DNA from: Polytrichum commune
Lineage: Eukaryota > Streptophyta > Polytrichopsida > Polytrichales > Polytrichaceae
NCBI GenBank assembly: GCA_950295325.1
Contig: OX485806.1
Location: 47,735,169 to 47,799,168, forward strand
Reading direction: 5' to 3'
DNA length: 64,000 nucleotides
A model generated the notes under the pieces. The model was not told the origin of the DNA and did not search any database. It was given only the letters and a program-made list of their open reading frames with translations. The position numbers and the translations under genes were made by a program. This document shows positions 10,339 to 21,335 of this stretch, one piece after another. The stretch's first letter is position 1; each line of letters starts with the position of its first letter.

Positions 10339-11751
10339 ATGGTTACAACTCAGAGCCAATATTATCGTTTTCCATCTCCGGCATCATCGCAAGGTCGATT
10401 TTCGGACCTTTTGGACAGTGAACCCGTGGTAGCACCCGACGAGGCTTTTCAGCCTACTTCGGCGTGGGGGACTGCCACTCGGTTTCACATCCTTCGGATG
10501 GGATCTTTTGACGAGATGAAAGAGGAGACGCGAGGCGCCATCCGGGACCGATTTTCTGGTCAAGTGGGGACCATTTCCCTGCAATATTGGAAAATTCGGT
10601 TCAGAACATGGATGAGGGAGAAGCGTCAACGCAATACCAACTTCAACGATTGGTATGCGTTCGAGCTTCTGCCACAACATTTGGAGCACGAAGCTCTCCA
10701 GACCTATGAGCAATGGATGGATGCTCATTGGATAGAGCTGCGCCAGGTGGAGCGGTATTGGGATACTCGGGTTGAGTTCGTGTCCGCATTGAAAGAAGAC
10801 GCAACTTCCAGTTTGATGGCCGTTCCTGAGGTTAAATCAAAGGTACCGGAGGGAGGTTATGTGGTGGATGTGGAGGGAGCTCCTCTTGGTGAGCCGAGGG
10901 CTACGGGTTCTACTCCCACTGCGGCGAGTACGTCGAGCCCAATTTTTCCATTATCACGTTATGCCCAGGCCACCCAAGCGGCTTTAGCCTCTTTAGGGGC
11001 TCCGCCAGATTTTGAGCCATTGCGGGCATTTGAGCTGCATCTACAAAAGGAGTACGGAGGCTTCCGTTGTGACCAGATGCAGCGGATACAAGATTTCAGA
11101 CGGGAGAAAGACGATACACCTCGTACCATGTATACTAGGTTGGTGAGGTTTCCCAGAGAATATGGAGGTGTATTCGCGGAAAGTCAGTTGGTAAAGGTGT
11201 TCTTGTCAAAGATTGACAAACGCCTCCTTGACTTGGCGTTGCCCATGATCATCATGGAGTTTGGTGGTCGGGCGACACTCGCAGAGGCATTCGCCATGGT
11301 AGAGCAGTGTGATCGTGCATTCTGTCAGCACGATGCCACTGATTTGGTGTCCTTGCTAGTGGATTCTAGCAAGTCCCGGAAGGCTCCAATCGCGACTGCA
11401 GGGTTGGCGGAGGCAGAGGTGGACAAAACCTTGCATTGTTGGTCTTGTGGGCAGGCGGGCCATGCTAAGAAGGATTGTCCTTCGAAGCAAAGGCAAGCCC
11501 AGACCATCACTACTGCGAAGCGGAAACCATTTGTTTCCGCTAAGGGTTTGGCGAAGGGGGCGGGTAATCAGTTACCCAAACAATTGAAGTGTTCCCATTG
11601 TGGGCGGAACAATCACGCGGTGGAGAACTGCTTTCTTCTCCATCCAGAAAAACGTCTTACTTCCGAACGGGAAAAGGCGTTGGAGGCCAAGGTTCGTGCC
11701 TTGGAGGAGAGGTTTAAGAGTTTGGCGTCATCCGGCCAAATTTTGGACTGA
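10339..11751 (+). CDS. Gag polyprotein of the gypsy element
   Basis: A 470-residue intact frame from the ATG at 10339. The central part (about residues 200-340) looks like a retrotransposon gag capsid (AFELHLQKEYGGFR..., FRREKDDTPRTMYTRLVRF). Two CCHC zinc knuckles follow: CWSCGQAGHAKKDC at about residue 367 and CSHCGRNNHAVENC at about 418. The C-terminus is a coiled coil (SEREKALEAKVRALEERF). It would form the virus-like particle and bind element RNA. The frame ends in TGA at 11749; about 240 bp of further gag/pol-linker sequence follows before MULE-2 interrupts. Unlike pol, this ORF has kept its frame. Confidence 0.85.
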   Translation: MVTTQSQYYRFPSPASSQGRFSDLLDSEPVVAPDEAFQPTSAWGTATRFHILRMGSFDEMKEETRGAIRDRFSGQVGTISLQYWKIRFRTWMREKRQRNTNFNDWYAFELLPQHLEHEALQTYEQWMDAHWIELRQVERYWDTRVEFVSALKEDATSSLMAVPEVKSKVPEGGYVVDVEGAPLGEPRATGSTPTAASTSSPIFPLSRYAQATQAALASLGAPPDFEPLRAFELHLQKEYGGFRCDQMQRIQDFRREKDDTPRTMYTRLVRFPREYGGVFAESQLVKVFLSKIDKRLLDLALPMIIMEFGGRATLAEAFAMVEQCDRAFCQHDATDLVSLLVDSSKSRKAPIATAGLAEAEVDKTLHCWSCGQAGHAKKDCPSKQRQAQTITTAKRKPFVSAKGLAKGAGNQLPKQLKCSHCGRNNHAVENCFLLHPEKRLTSEREKALEAKVRALEERFKSLASSGQILD

Positions 11752-11992
11752 CCATCTACCTCCGGCACTAAGGCTAGTTCTTCCACTCCAGATTATTATA
11801 TTATCGGAGATTCTGGACAAATGGAGAGTTCCGCAGCGGTGACACGTGCTCAAACTGTGTCAAAAGCCACGCCTCCGGCCACAGGGGAGTCTGTGGACAA
11901 CTTATGCGCTCGGAACAATGGTCCTGCGGATCAGATTGGCCAGGCACGTCTTCCATTGTTTTTTGGATTGGCTGATGCTGCCCAATCGGACG
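11752..11992 (+). pseudogene. Gag-protease linker, separated from pol by MULE-2
   Basis: After the gag stop the sequence continues with an open plus frame (MESSAAVTRAQTVSKATPPA..., FGLADAAQSDEAIL) that ends at the MULE-2 terminal repeat. The matching continuation resumes at 29375. In a gypsy element this would be the start of the gag-pol extension. No domain is visible. Confidence 0.5.
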
Positions 11993-12081
11993 AAGCTATT
12001 TTGCGAGCGTAGAGCGGTGAGCGGTGAGCGGTGAGCGGTGAGCGGTGAGCGGTGAGCGGTGAGCGGTGAGCGGTGAGCGGT
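11993..12081 (+). repeat. MULE-2 left terminal repeat with ten GAGCGGT units
   Basis: After AAGCTATTTTGCGAGCGTA comes GAGCGGT repeated exactly ten times head-to-tail (12012-12081). The right terminus has only about two units, so the tandem has expanded at one end, probably by slippage. GAGCGG words also occur in the MULE-1 end at 6665 and inside the island at 21110-21175. Confidence 0.8.
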
Positions 12082-12500
12082 AAAGTCCGAGATATTTTGA
12101 TTAAAATGTAACTTTAAACAGCAAGTTTATGGTATTTTTGGACTAAATGTATTTTTAGTAATTTTTTTTCTAAACTTAGTAAACATTGGGACCTATGGCC
12201 GTGGACAATTAAGGGCTCAGTTACAAGAAAAAATGGAATTATATCAGTGACAAATTTGTTAAATGTGGTAAATTGAACATTTGGAATTAATATCAGTAAT
12301 AAATAACTTATTGTCTCAAGTCAAAAACGTATTGTTTCAGTATAATAAGAATTAGTGGTACTCTAAAAGGGTCACGCAACTTTGGAACAGAGAAATACAT
12401 GTTGTGCGTCAAATGTATTGTAGTGGCCCTTTTAGTCTCACTACATCGTGATTATAACAAATCGAGCACACATATGTTTCTTTAAAAAAAATAAAAAACT
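12082..12500. other. AT-rich subterminal region of MULE-2, no gene seen
   Basis: About 420 bp of AT-rich sequence between the terminal repeat and the transposase 3' end. It contains no ORF comparable to the one at 7187-7684 in MULE-1. A decayed inverted pair CTCTAAAAGGG(T)C / GCCCTTTTAG lies near 12361 and 12427. Confidence 0.4.
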
Positions 12501-15500
12501 CTAAAAGTCAAGGTACTTCAGTAACCCACCCTCCAAAACTCGCTTCACTTTGTTGAAGCTAAAACTAGCTGCATGAATGAACGTGTCTGATTCTGAGTCT
12601 AAACCACAGACCACAATAAATAAATAGTACAAATGCTTACAGTTGGCCCATTGACCCCGTTTTCCAATTGCTTTAGTCGCCATCTCCTTGATTTTAGTGC
12701 ATGCTAGCAGATGCGAAATCGTCAAGTAGTATTACTGAACCTTTGGGGGCGTGCCGGAATCCAATGAAACGATGCATCCTAAGGCAGGGGCTGGAAGCAT
12801 GCACAAATTGTGCATTTTGGCATTCAGTGATAGGACTGAGGCACAATTATTGGCGTGTTTTGTTGACGGGGCCTTCTTGTTGCGCCTAATCAACTTCCCT
12901 GAACGGCGGGTGGGAAACTCATCCGGATATGCAGGAGTCGTGTAGCTTGCTAAGTCCAAAGGTAACGGGTGGTCCTGCAAAACTTTGGAAGGTGTCATAT
13001 CCTTCCGCTGGGGCAGTCTAAATCCTGCGTTTTCTAAAGAGAGGATCTCTTTGCAGGTTAAGTTGGTCCCCAACTTAACCGGCCATACCTCCAGAACGTT
13101 CGGGACTGAGACCACCCATCTTTTTTTTGTACCCTTAACGCATCTCTCAATGTCGTCACTGCAGAAAAAGAAGTCTTGAGGGTCCAATCTCTTCTTCCAA
13201 TAGTTGTCCATGAGGCCCGAGTAGGTAGGTGCAGCGGTGCTCTTCCCGTCTTGTACAATCCGAGCGACGCACTTCTTCTTAGTGATTGCTTGTAGAGCAA
13301 AGCAAGCCTTCGCAGATGTCTTAGGCAGCCGTGCGATGTACCACTGGGCAGGGTTGTATAATGTCTCCTCAATCGCGGTGACGTGGTACCGATCCACCTG
13401 CTGCGGAGCGTCGTGTGTTGGAAGTTGCGACTGCTCTTCATTTGTAGTTGTGGGAGAATCTGGAATTGTCGCAGGAGGTGGAAAATCGTTCAGTCGGGCA
13501 GATCTGGTTTGGACGCGTGGTCGGGATATACTGATCTTGTCTGGCTTGTGAGATTCACGTTCGTCACCGAACGCAGTATCTGGTTTACGCTTCAGAGAAA
13601 CAAATACCTCTTCCCCTTCGAGGTGGGGAGTCCTGGTGCACCACTCGTCACCGCCAGGCATCTTCAAAATGGCCTCATGCAGCGGTTTCGAGTTTCCTGT
13701 TTTTGCGGCTGACCTTTGAGCACGCCTCAACTTCAATTCCTATTTCGACGGTCCAGTTCCAGGGTTCTCTCCCTTCAAGAATTGGGAATATGCTAAGCAC
13801 TGCATGAAAGCACGCACGAAGTCATCGACTGTTGCCACATAAAGGTCACTGCCTCGATCGCCAGATTGCTGCTTCCACTTGTTATGAATAGATTCAGCAA
13901 GGTTACAGGATGGCATTTCCGTTAGTTCATCTTCACTTAGATCCTGCAATGAGAATACAGTCCGAAATTAGAATAATGGTGGAATCAATGTAGTTGAACT
14001 ATAAAGATTGAACTATAGAGGAAATATATAGGCAAGTATAGACTTACCAACTCCATAAATCCACCCCATTGGCGGTAACGGAAATACCAGAAGGCCAGCC
14101 AGAGCTCCAGTCGAGGTAGAGCTTGTTCAGTTGCTGCATCGGATGACATCCACCATGCCCGAATTGCCAGATACTTTGTCTCGGCCTCCGCCATCAATTT
14201 TGCATTCTTGTATTGCTGGCATAGTATTCGATGTTGATATTGCAGGTCTTGACGGATATCGGCCTTGGTATGTTTCTCCAAGGACTGCGTCCAATGGAAA
14301 AAACAAGTCCTCTCTCTGTCCACCATCCTCTCAGACGCATCTCCACTTCCGTATATGATTCGAACAGCATTCCAGTTGGTTTGGGCACTATCGGCCATGA
14401 AACCTTTAAAATTTACTTTGTCCACTCCATGTTGAGCCATGAGAGCGTTCAGGTTCTTCCATACGACTGACTGGGCTGCAACATCTTCAGACTGCATGTC
14501 GCATACTACGATGGTCATGACACGACAATATATGGAATCGTACACATGGCAAGCCATTGTCGTCCACGACCTGACCCGTTTGACATGGTCAAACATTATC
14601 CAGGAGTTCTCCAGATAACCACCGGATTGCATTCGTTTGACTAGGTCGACTCCGCTGCCCGGTCCAACTTCAGAGATTTTGAAGACAAAGACCTTGTCCA
14701 TGTCCGCTCCTTGCCCTAGAAACCTATTATGTTGCACGAACTTCCAATTGCTAGCACCGCGTAACTTGGTAATATTGTCCATGACTCCAAAGCGACGGAT
14801 AGTCCTGAACGTGGTGACTGCGTTACGAATGTTGGGCGAGGTGAGGTGCTTACACCGATCGAAAATAACTTGCAATTCGTCCAACTCCAAGATCTTCTGT
14901 GGTTCACCTTCTTTAGCAAGGAGGAGTGGGCCCAGTACTTCCTTTGCAGTTTCAAGCACAATAGCTGAGCGAGTGGCTGATGGGGTGCGTTCGATTTGCT
15001 CCCCAATCAAGTTGTTTGTCAAATTGATGAAGTCTCGATGATCACCTGACTTGACGGGATGGTCGTGAGATCCCAAATGCACACAAGCCCTCGTCATGTG
15101 AGGTGTCGCAGTAACATAGTAGATCTTGGAAGGGCAGACAGCAACACAAGTGGGAGGGACATTACAGGATTTGCAAACAACGGTTGAACCAATGGGAGGT
15201 TTGGACCCCATTTCAAACACTTTCTCAGATAATCTTTCCCACTCTGTTTCATTCACTTTGGAAGTCTTGTGGTCTCGCTGAAGATACTCATAGGCATGAT
15301 TGTCGCAACGGAGGTGGTCCAAACAAGAAGATGTACGAAACAAAAGCTTCAGATCATTCTGAATATTGGATGTAATCATGCAAGACCAAGCATGGCCATC
15401 GTACCTTCTATCCATTCCACGAAGCTGCTTGGCCTTTGTATTCTGGCCATGGTCACCTAAAGGTGGAAATTCGAAGATAACATCCCCATCGTAACGAGGG

Positions 15501-15589
15501 GGAAGGTAATCAACCTGCTGGAGTCTAATTGCATCAAAGTTAATTCGAGACAACACACTTTTGGACCGCTTACGAGCTCCAAGGCGCAT
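12501..15589 (-). pseudogene. MULE-2 transposase, zinc-finger/MULE type
   Basis: The minus-strand gene starts at the ATG at 15589. An N-terminal Cys/His region (C-x4-C-type SSCLDHLRC, then CKSCNVPPTCVAVC and ACVHLGSHDH) resembles the WRKY/GCM1-like fingers of MULE transposases. The core has ACHVYDSIY (about residue 345), FKGFMADSAQ and CFFHWTQSL, in the order of a DDE MULE domain. An intron with GTAAGT...TGCAG ends (13944-14047) sits at the same place as in MULE-1. A TAG at about 13740 and one at about 12732 interrupt the C-terminal part, which ends with the FIHAASFSF block. Defective relative of the MULE-1 protein. Confidence 0.7.
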
Positions 15590-15619
15590 CAATGAATGAA
15601 TGATACTGACAACAGGACT

Positions 15620-16138
15620 TTACACAACCTTGGACTGACCAGGATTACGAGACAAACTAACAGGAAGAGTTGTTTCCTTGCGAACTACTTGTGGAGACAG
15701 CGAAGCTTGGACTTTATTCTCTGATCTTAGAACTTCAACATCGCCGTCGGAATCATCACTCAACTCATAAATTGTTTTTAGACCGGGCTCAATTTTGACC
15801 CTAGACAGCACCGGTCTCTCAATGCTAACAGTGGACAACTCCTTAGGTGTTAGAAGTTCAGTCAAACACTCTAACATAGACTCTGAGACTCCATATACAC
15901 GATATTTTCCAAGCTTCAACAACCAGAACAAACCGACGTCATTCTCTCCTCTAGTTTGACGAACTGCATGTGAAAGTAGACCGGTTTGATCGTCAAAAAC
16001 TTCTTCTTCGACAAAGATAGTGACATCACGATACTGAAACCTCAAACTTAATGTTGTACAAGTGACTATAGCATGACCGTCTTCACCTAATGGAAAGAGG
16101 ACCGGAACATAATGATGTTCAACACGAAGCATGGCCAT
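15620..16138 (-). CDS. ORF1 upstream of the MULE-2 transposase, SUMO-motif protein
   Basis: Starts at the ATG at 16138 (MAMLRVEHHYVP), chosen because homology with the MULE-1 ORF1 begins there; about 172 residues. Conserved with MULE-1 are LLFP/VLFP, a beta-rich middle with WVERE/FVEEEV, and GKYRVYG. It then has VKIEPG (a SUMOylation consensus) followed shortly by IYELSDDSDGDVEV, which looks like a SUMO-interacting motif. It ends about 30 bp before the transposase ATG in the same frame, so it may be the N-terminal part of the transposase joined by splicing or readthrough, or a separate small protein. Confidence 0.55.
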   Translation of the reverse strand: MAMLRVEHHYVPVLFPLGEDGHAIVTCTTLSLRFQYRDVTIFVEEEVFDDQTGLLSHAVRQTRGENDVGLFWLLKLGKYRVYGVSESMLECLTELLTPKELSTVSIERPVLSRVKIEPGLKTIYELSDDSDGDVEVLRSENKVQASLSPQVVRKETTLPVSLSRNPGQSKVV

Positions 16139-16526
16139 AGTATTCCACAGAACTTTGAACAAAACAAGTACTCTGAACATTGAAATGGCATGAATATATA
16201 AGAGACAAGAAATTACAATGCAAACTGGCAATTTATGTCACAGTAAGCGGAATTTTAGAAGTTAATAGAGAGTCATGCAGAGTAAGCTGAAAGACGGCTG
16301 AAAAACCAATTTTAGATGTAGGTCCGAGATATGTAAGAAACATATATTTATTTTAAACATAGTAGTCCAATATAAATAAAGCTATAGATGTGGTCGTATC
16401 ATATACACTCAAAAGTTGTTATGTTTACGTGTTTTCAAATAGTAGAATCCAATAACATGCATACATTCTAAACATGATAGTAGCTATGGAATAAAAAATT
16501 CCAAACATTAGAATGCTACATTGTGA

Positions 16527-17012
16527 TTAACGACGAAGACGCTTATGGGGCCCTTTGCCATTATTATCACCGTCATTGTTATGACAATGGTCCAACCCTA
16601 AACTATGAACTGCAGTGCATCCTGCTGAACCGAGTTTCTGTCGTTTGGGACGTGGGGGACGTAGAGATCTAGAGTACGTGCCCGGTTTAATAACACCTAC
16701 TCTAGAATAGGCATGAGTCTATAAAGTAGACTTGTCCTCTATCAACGTTGCATCATTTGCCTGCAAAGATGGAGTCTGTGGATGTGGAGTGTGAACCACG
16801 AACGCCGGAGTAACTGAGCAGTCAGGTGGGTTGGCAATCTTCATGTTGTTGACATCTGCAAAACCATCGATGGACAACGTGGTGTGAATTTGAGATGAAC
16901 TAGGAGAACCTAAAGGAGCAAGGCTTGGGAGACTTGAGTCAGTACCCATTGGAGACGAATATGATGAGATGACATGAAGGAATGGGTACAAGTAATCGGG
17001 TAATATATACAC
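16527..17012 (-). CDS. Small hypothetical minus-strand ORF(s), MULE-2
   Basis: An open minus frame at 17012-16719 (Ser/Pro/Thr-rich, PPDCSVTPAFVVHTPHPQTP) ends in a stop. A second frame to 16527 is basic and ends GPHKRLRR, like a nuclear signal. They lie in the 1.2-kb gap between ORF1 and the divergent plus-strand gene; MULE-1 has only 200 bp there and no counterpart. They could be upstream exons of the transposase gene or non-coding. Low certainty. Confidence 0.25.
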
Positions 17013-17299
17013 CTAGGGTAGACACCAATGCTCGAATCTATGAGAACTTGTTACATCAATTGATAATCAACATTTATTAATGTAAATTCAGGACAAGCTG
17101 TTTCATCAAGGATTAGAATGTACTACCACAATAGCCACCAAATATCTGACATGGCATATCTTGATTAGACTTTAGCGCCGCCTTTTAAAGTGTATTATTG
17201 CAGTGAGGATTAACCCTGCATTAATTTAAGAAACCGTAGATTAATTTTCTAAATCAAATGATTGCGCATGGATGTTAATTATGACAGACTAGACAATGA

Positions 17300-17307
17300 T
17301 ATATAAG
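17300..17307 (+). promoter_or_regulatory. TATA box candidate of the ParB-methyltransferase gene
   Basis: TATATAAG lies 34 bp upstream of the first ATG (17334) of the plus-strand gene. MULE-1 has a comparable TATAAATA at 39094 before its copy of the same gene, which supports a real promoter, although the leader would be very short here. Confidence 0.45.
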
Positions 17308-18703
17308 ATCTGTTTGATTCAGTGTTGGTAGAGATGATCACTAGGTTGAGAGCGAGAGCAGATCAAGAAGTTAGGAGGTTTATTGAAAAACAGAGGCGTA
17401 TTGAGAGAAGGCAAAGGTTAGAATCAAGAGAGAGCTTAGAAATGCCGTACAACTTGCGGACAACAATGGGTAGAAGAGGGGTTAATTCTTCTAGGGGTAC
17501 AGGTAGAGGTTCAAAAGGGGAAAAGACGTTTGATGTCGCAGCGGTAGCTCCCATAGTTTTATTTCCTGTATCAGAGGAAGACAACCAAGTTGACAAAGGG
17601 GGCAGTGAGGTGTTGTTTATCTGCATTCCTAATGATATTATTTTCTTTTTAATCGTAATGTTAACCACTCTCACGGATAGTTAGAACAATTGAGACCCAT
17701 TTGCTTCCCTTTATGTAGTTTTTTATCTTTGGTGATGGAATGTAACTAGGATTTGGCTTGGGCATCTGGAACAGGGAGTGACGCAGACACAGCTTCAACC
17801 TGGGGCAGCCTCGAGTGCCTCAACATCAGATCATAGTGAGCAGCAGGTTTGTGAAGAATGTTTTCAATTGGTGACTTTTAGGGTTTTGGGTTTAGAGTAA
17901 TGTTTATTTCAAATGCCAACAATTTTTTAGGCCAACTTCTTAGCTAATGAGGACAGGACATATCCACTTAACAGAGCCTTGGAGATTTTGATGGGGATGC
18001 TGAGGTTGCTCAGTTAAGCCTAGGATAATTTGATCGCAACACTGATGTGGTAGATCTTTGCGAAGGGAGCATGGATAATGAGGAGAGGCACTTCGGGGAA
18101 GAGGTAGGCTTTCCCACATTCCTACACCCCGTAGGGTTCGAAGATCGAAGGTGTGACCTAATATTGTACTATCAGACCCGAGAGAGACTTTCTGAGCTTG
18201 TTTATCCATATCGGTGCCGAGGGGGACATTTGAGGAATCCAAGTCAATTCGGTGGTCTAAAATGGGCGAAGTAAGCTTACTTTGCATGTTTCCGAGTTAG
18301 AAATTAGGGGTTTGAATCATATGTGAGGCAGTTAGATTGAAATTCATGTGGGTGTCTCGGTCCCGAGATAGCTACTCGGAGGGGTTCTGAAATGGTTTGA
18401 AATTGTCATATTAAGCTTAATATGCGTGTTTCTTACTTAGAAAATAGGGGTCTAAATCAAATGTGGGGCAATTAGATTGAACTTCATGTGGGTGTCTCAA
18501 TCCCGAGATAGCAACTCGGAGGGGTATGAGGTGGTCTGAAATGGTCTCATTAAGCTTAGTTTGCATGTTTCTGAGTTAGAGATTAGGGGTCTTAGGTGGT
18601 CTGAAATGGTCTGGAATGGTCCGATTAAGCTTAGTTTGCATGTTACTTAGTTAGATAGTAGGGTCTGAATCATATGTGGGGCAGTTAGATTGAACTTCAT
18701 CTG

Positions 18704-19639
18704 TGTCGCAACCCTTGCTAGTTTCCTTCACTTAGCTTGACCGCCTTTCCCACCTAGCAAGTGCCACGAGCGCTAACTTGCACATCCCACGCACATGCAT
18801 GGTTAGCTCCCAAAACCGCGGACCTTCAAGCTCATGGCTAGGTCACCAAACCCTCCTACACATGCATTCGGGACTCTCCCCATAATAGGTAGCCAATGGC
18901 TAAGGTGGACTTCCATCCATGGAAGTCCACTCTTGAGTTGATCATCGTGTTGCCAAAACAACACTACAACTACCCGGAGCACATTGCCAAGTATGCTCCG
19001 GGGGGGTCGGTCGGCTAAGCCGCCTCACCCATATAAGCCTCTAGGACTTTGGGCGGGGCCCCTACCCCACCATCAAGTATCCTTTTGTCTCTCTACAAGG
19101 GGTGGGGCCAAGTGGACATTTTCCCTTAGCCGCTGGGGCTAGAACCTCCCAGCAGCTTCAGACCACCATAACTTCTACATATGATGTCTGATGCTCTCAA
19201 GCGACCACTCTATCGTCATCTACTCTTTGCGTAGATGCCGATGGACTCCTCACCTGCCCCATTTGGGCAAGTATTGAGGAAGTTATGGCTCCTCAAACCT
19301 TGGCAGTCCCGGGCACCACTCCCAGGTCACTGCTGTCCCAGGGTGCTGTCCCGGGACAGCGCCCCACTCAAATGGCCATATCTCCTAGCTAGCACCTCCG
19401 ATTGAGGTGTTCCTTAGCATTCTAGAATTCCACCGCCATAAGCTACTTGTAACTTATGGCCTTACCCTCATGACTCTTAGTCCTCGTGGGTGAGAGGCGT
19501 TCTCAACGCCCGGGGCCCTCACCCATACTAAGAGTACTTGGGCCCTCTCACCAATGGCGCCACAAGTCCCGGGTGTCACTCCGGGGTCCCCCTTGTGCCC
19601 ATGGTGTTGCGGGCACTCCTCATGGAGAGGTGCGCGACA
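18704..19639 (+). mobile_element. Solo LTR, TGTCGC family, copy A
   Basis: A 936-bp insertion starts TGTCGCAACCCTTGCTAG and ends GGTGCGCGACA, with a perfect 5-bp target duplication ATCTG (18699-18703, 19640-19644). It interrupts one unit of the intronic array. It contains a CATATAAG promoter-like word and inverted repeats shared by the family. Confidence 0.85.
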
Positions 19640-20579
19640 ATCTGGGTGTCTTGGTCCCGAGATAGCTACTGGGAGGGGTATTAGGTGGTTAGGGATGGTT
19701 AGGGATGGTTCTGAGTTAGAGATTAGGGGTCTTAGGTGGTCTGAAATGGTCTGGAATGGTCCGATTAAGCTTAGTTTGCATGTTACTTAGTTAGATAGTA
19801 GGGGTGTGAATCATATGTGAGGCAGTTAGATTGAACTTCATTTGGGTGTCTCGGTCCCGAGACAGCTGCAAGGAGGGGTATTAGGTGGCTAGAAATGGTC
19901 TGACTAAGCTTAGTTTGCATGTTTCTGAGTTAGAGATTAGGGGTGTGAATCATATGTGGGGCAGTTAGATTTAACTTCATTCGAGTGTCTCGGTCCCGAG
20001 ACAGCTGCAAGAAGGGGTATTAGGTGGTTAGAAATGGTTTGATTAAGCTTAGTTTGCATGTTTCTGAGTTAGAGATTAGGGGTGTGAATCATATGTGGGG
20101 CAGTTAGATTGAACTTCATTTGGGTGTCTTGGTCCCGAGACAGCTGCAAGGAGGGGTATTAGGTGGTTGGAAATGGTCATATTAAACTTAGTTTGCATGT
20201 TTTTGAGTTAGAAATTAGGGGTCTTAGGTGGTCTAAAATGGTCTGGAATGGTCCGATTAAGCTTAGTTTGCATGTTACTTAGTTAGATAGTAGGGGTCTG
20301 AATCATATGTAAGGCAGTTAGATTGAACTTCATTTGGGTGTCTCGGTACTGACATAGGTACTGGGAGGGGTATTAAGTGGTTAGAGATGGTCATATTAAG
20401 CTTAGTTTGCATGTTTCTGAGTTAGAAATTAGGGGTCTTAGGTGGTCTGAAATGGTCTGAAATGGTCACATTAAGCTTAGTTTGCATGTTTGTGAGTTAG
20501 AGATTAGGGGTCTGAATCATATGTGGGGCAGTTTGATTGAACTTCGTTTGGATATCTCGGTGCCGAGATAGCTACTGGG

Positions 20580-21335
20580 AGCAATGAACGGGTAGTGCCG
20601 GCAGTTAGTTACGAGCTAGCCGGTTGATTTTGAGAATTTCCGAATGCAATTGGAAAGTTTAGGCAGCGGTTCCGGAAAAAAATGAAGGTTGATGGAAAGG
20701 GGCCGATTAGAAAAATAAAATGCCGGCATTTCGGCAAGCTCCCCTTGAGTATCCACGGAAAATTGCTGATTGAGAAAAAAATTTCACGGCGGGCAGCCGA
20801 CCAAATATATATATTTTAGGTAAGGATTTCAATACTATGCATAGTTGGAGACTATGCCTTGTTGGCTTGTGGTTTAGGCCCTTTAGGGTTAGAGTGGCTT
20901 GTGGTTTAGGGCTCCCTTTGCTTCCCTAAACCAACTTTGACTCCGTAGTAGTGGAGGTTCCATTTTCGTTGTTGGTTTCACAAACAAGCACCTGGACCCT
21001 AAATTTTTTGTTACTTTTGTGAGAGAGTTGTTGTGTCGTCGTAGTACGTGTGTGATTCGTGAGGGAGCCGGCCTCTTTGAGTTGTGAAATCTATGAGTTG
21101 TGATACCTGTGAGCGGAGAAACCTGTGTGAGCGGCGAAGTCTGTGTGAGCGGAGAGGCGAAGTCTGTGAGCGGCGAACCCATAACCATTGCTTCAAACCC
21201 ACCAGGCATCCTTAAAGAAAGAAAAAGACGGAGAAGGAGAAGGAGCGGGCGCGGGCCGGGCGAGGCGGTGCGGTGCGGTTCGTTTTGTTTCGTTTCGTTT
21301 CGTTCTTCAGCTTTCTTTTTCTTTGAGTTGTGAGT
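20580..21335. other. Non-array island inside the palindrome array, with GTGAGCGG repeats
   Basis: About 750 bp unrelated to the surrounding units. It contains a cluster of GTGAGCGG/GAGCGGCGAAG words at 21110-21175 that recall the MULE terminal repeat, and a GGCTTGTGGTTTAGG duplication near 20870-20910. It also has CGTTTTGTTTCGTTTCG simple repeats near 21280. It may be a degraded small non-autonomous MULE insertion. Array units with the palindrome resume immediately at 21343. Confidence 0.35.

Noticed and set aside
17322-17333. GTG start of the ParB-methyltransferase gene
   Set aside because: Nuclear genes use ATG; the first ATG in frame is at 17334, after a TATA box at 17300.
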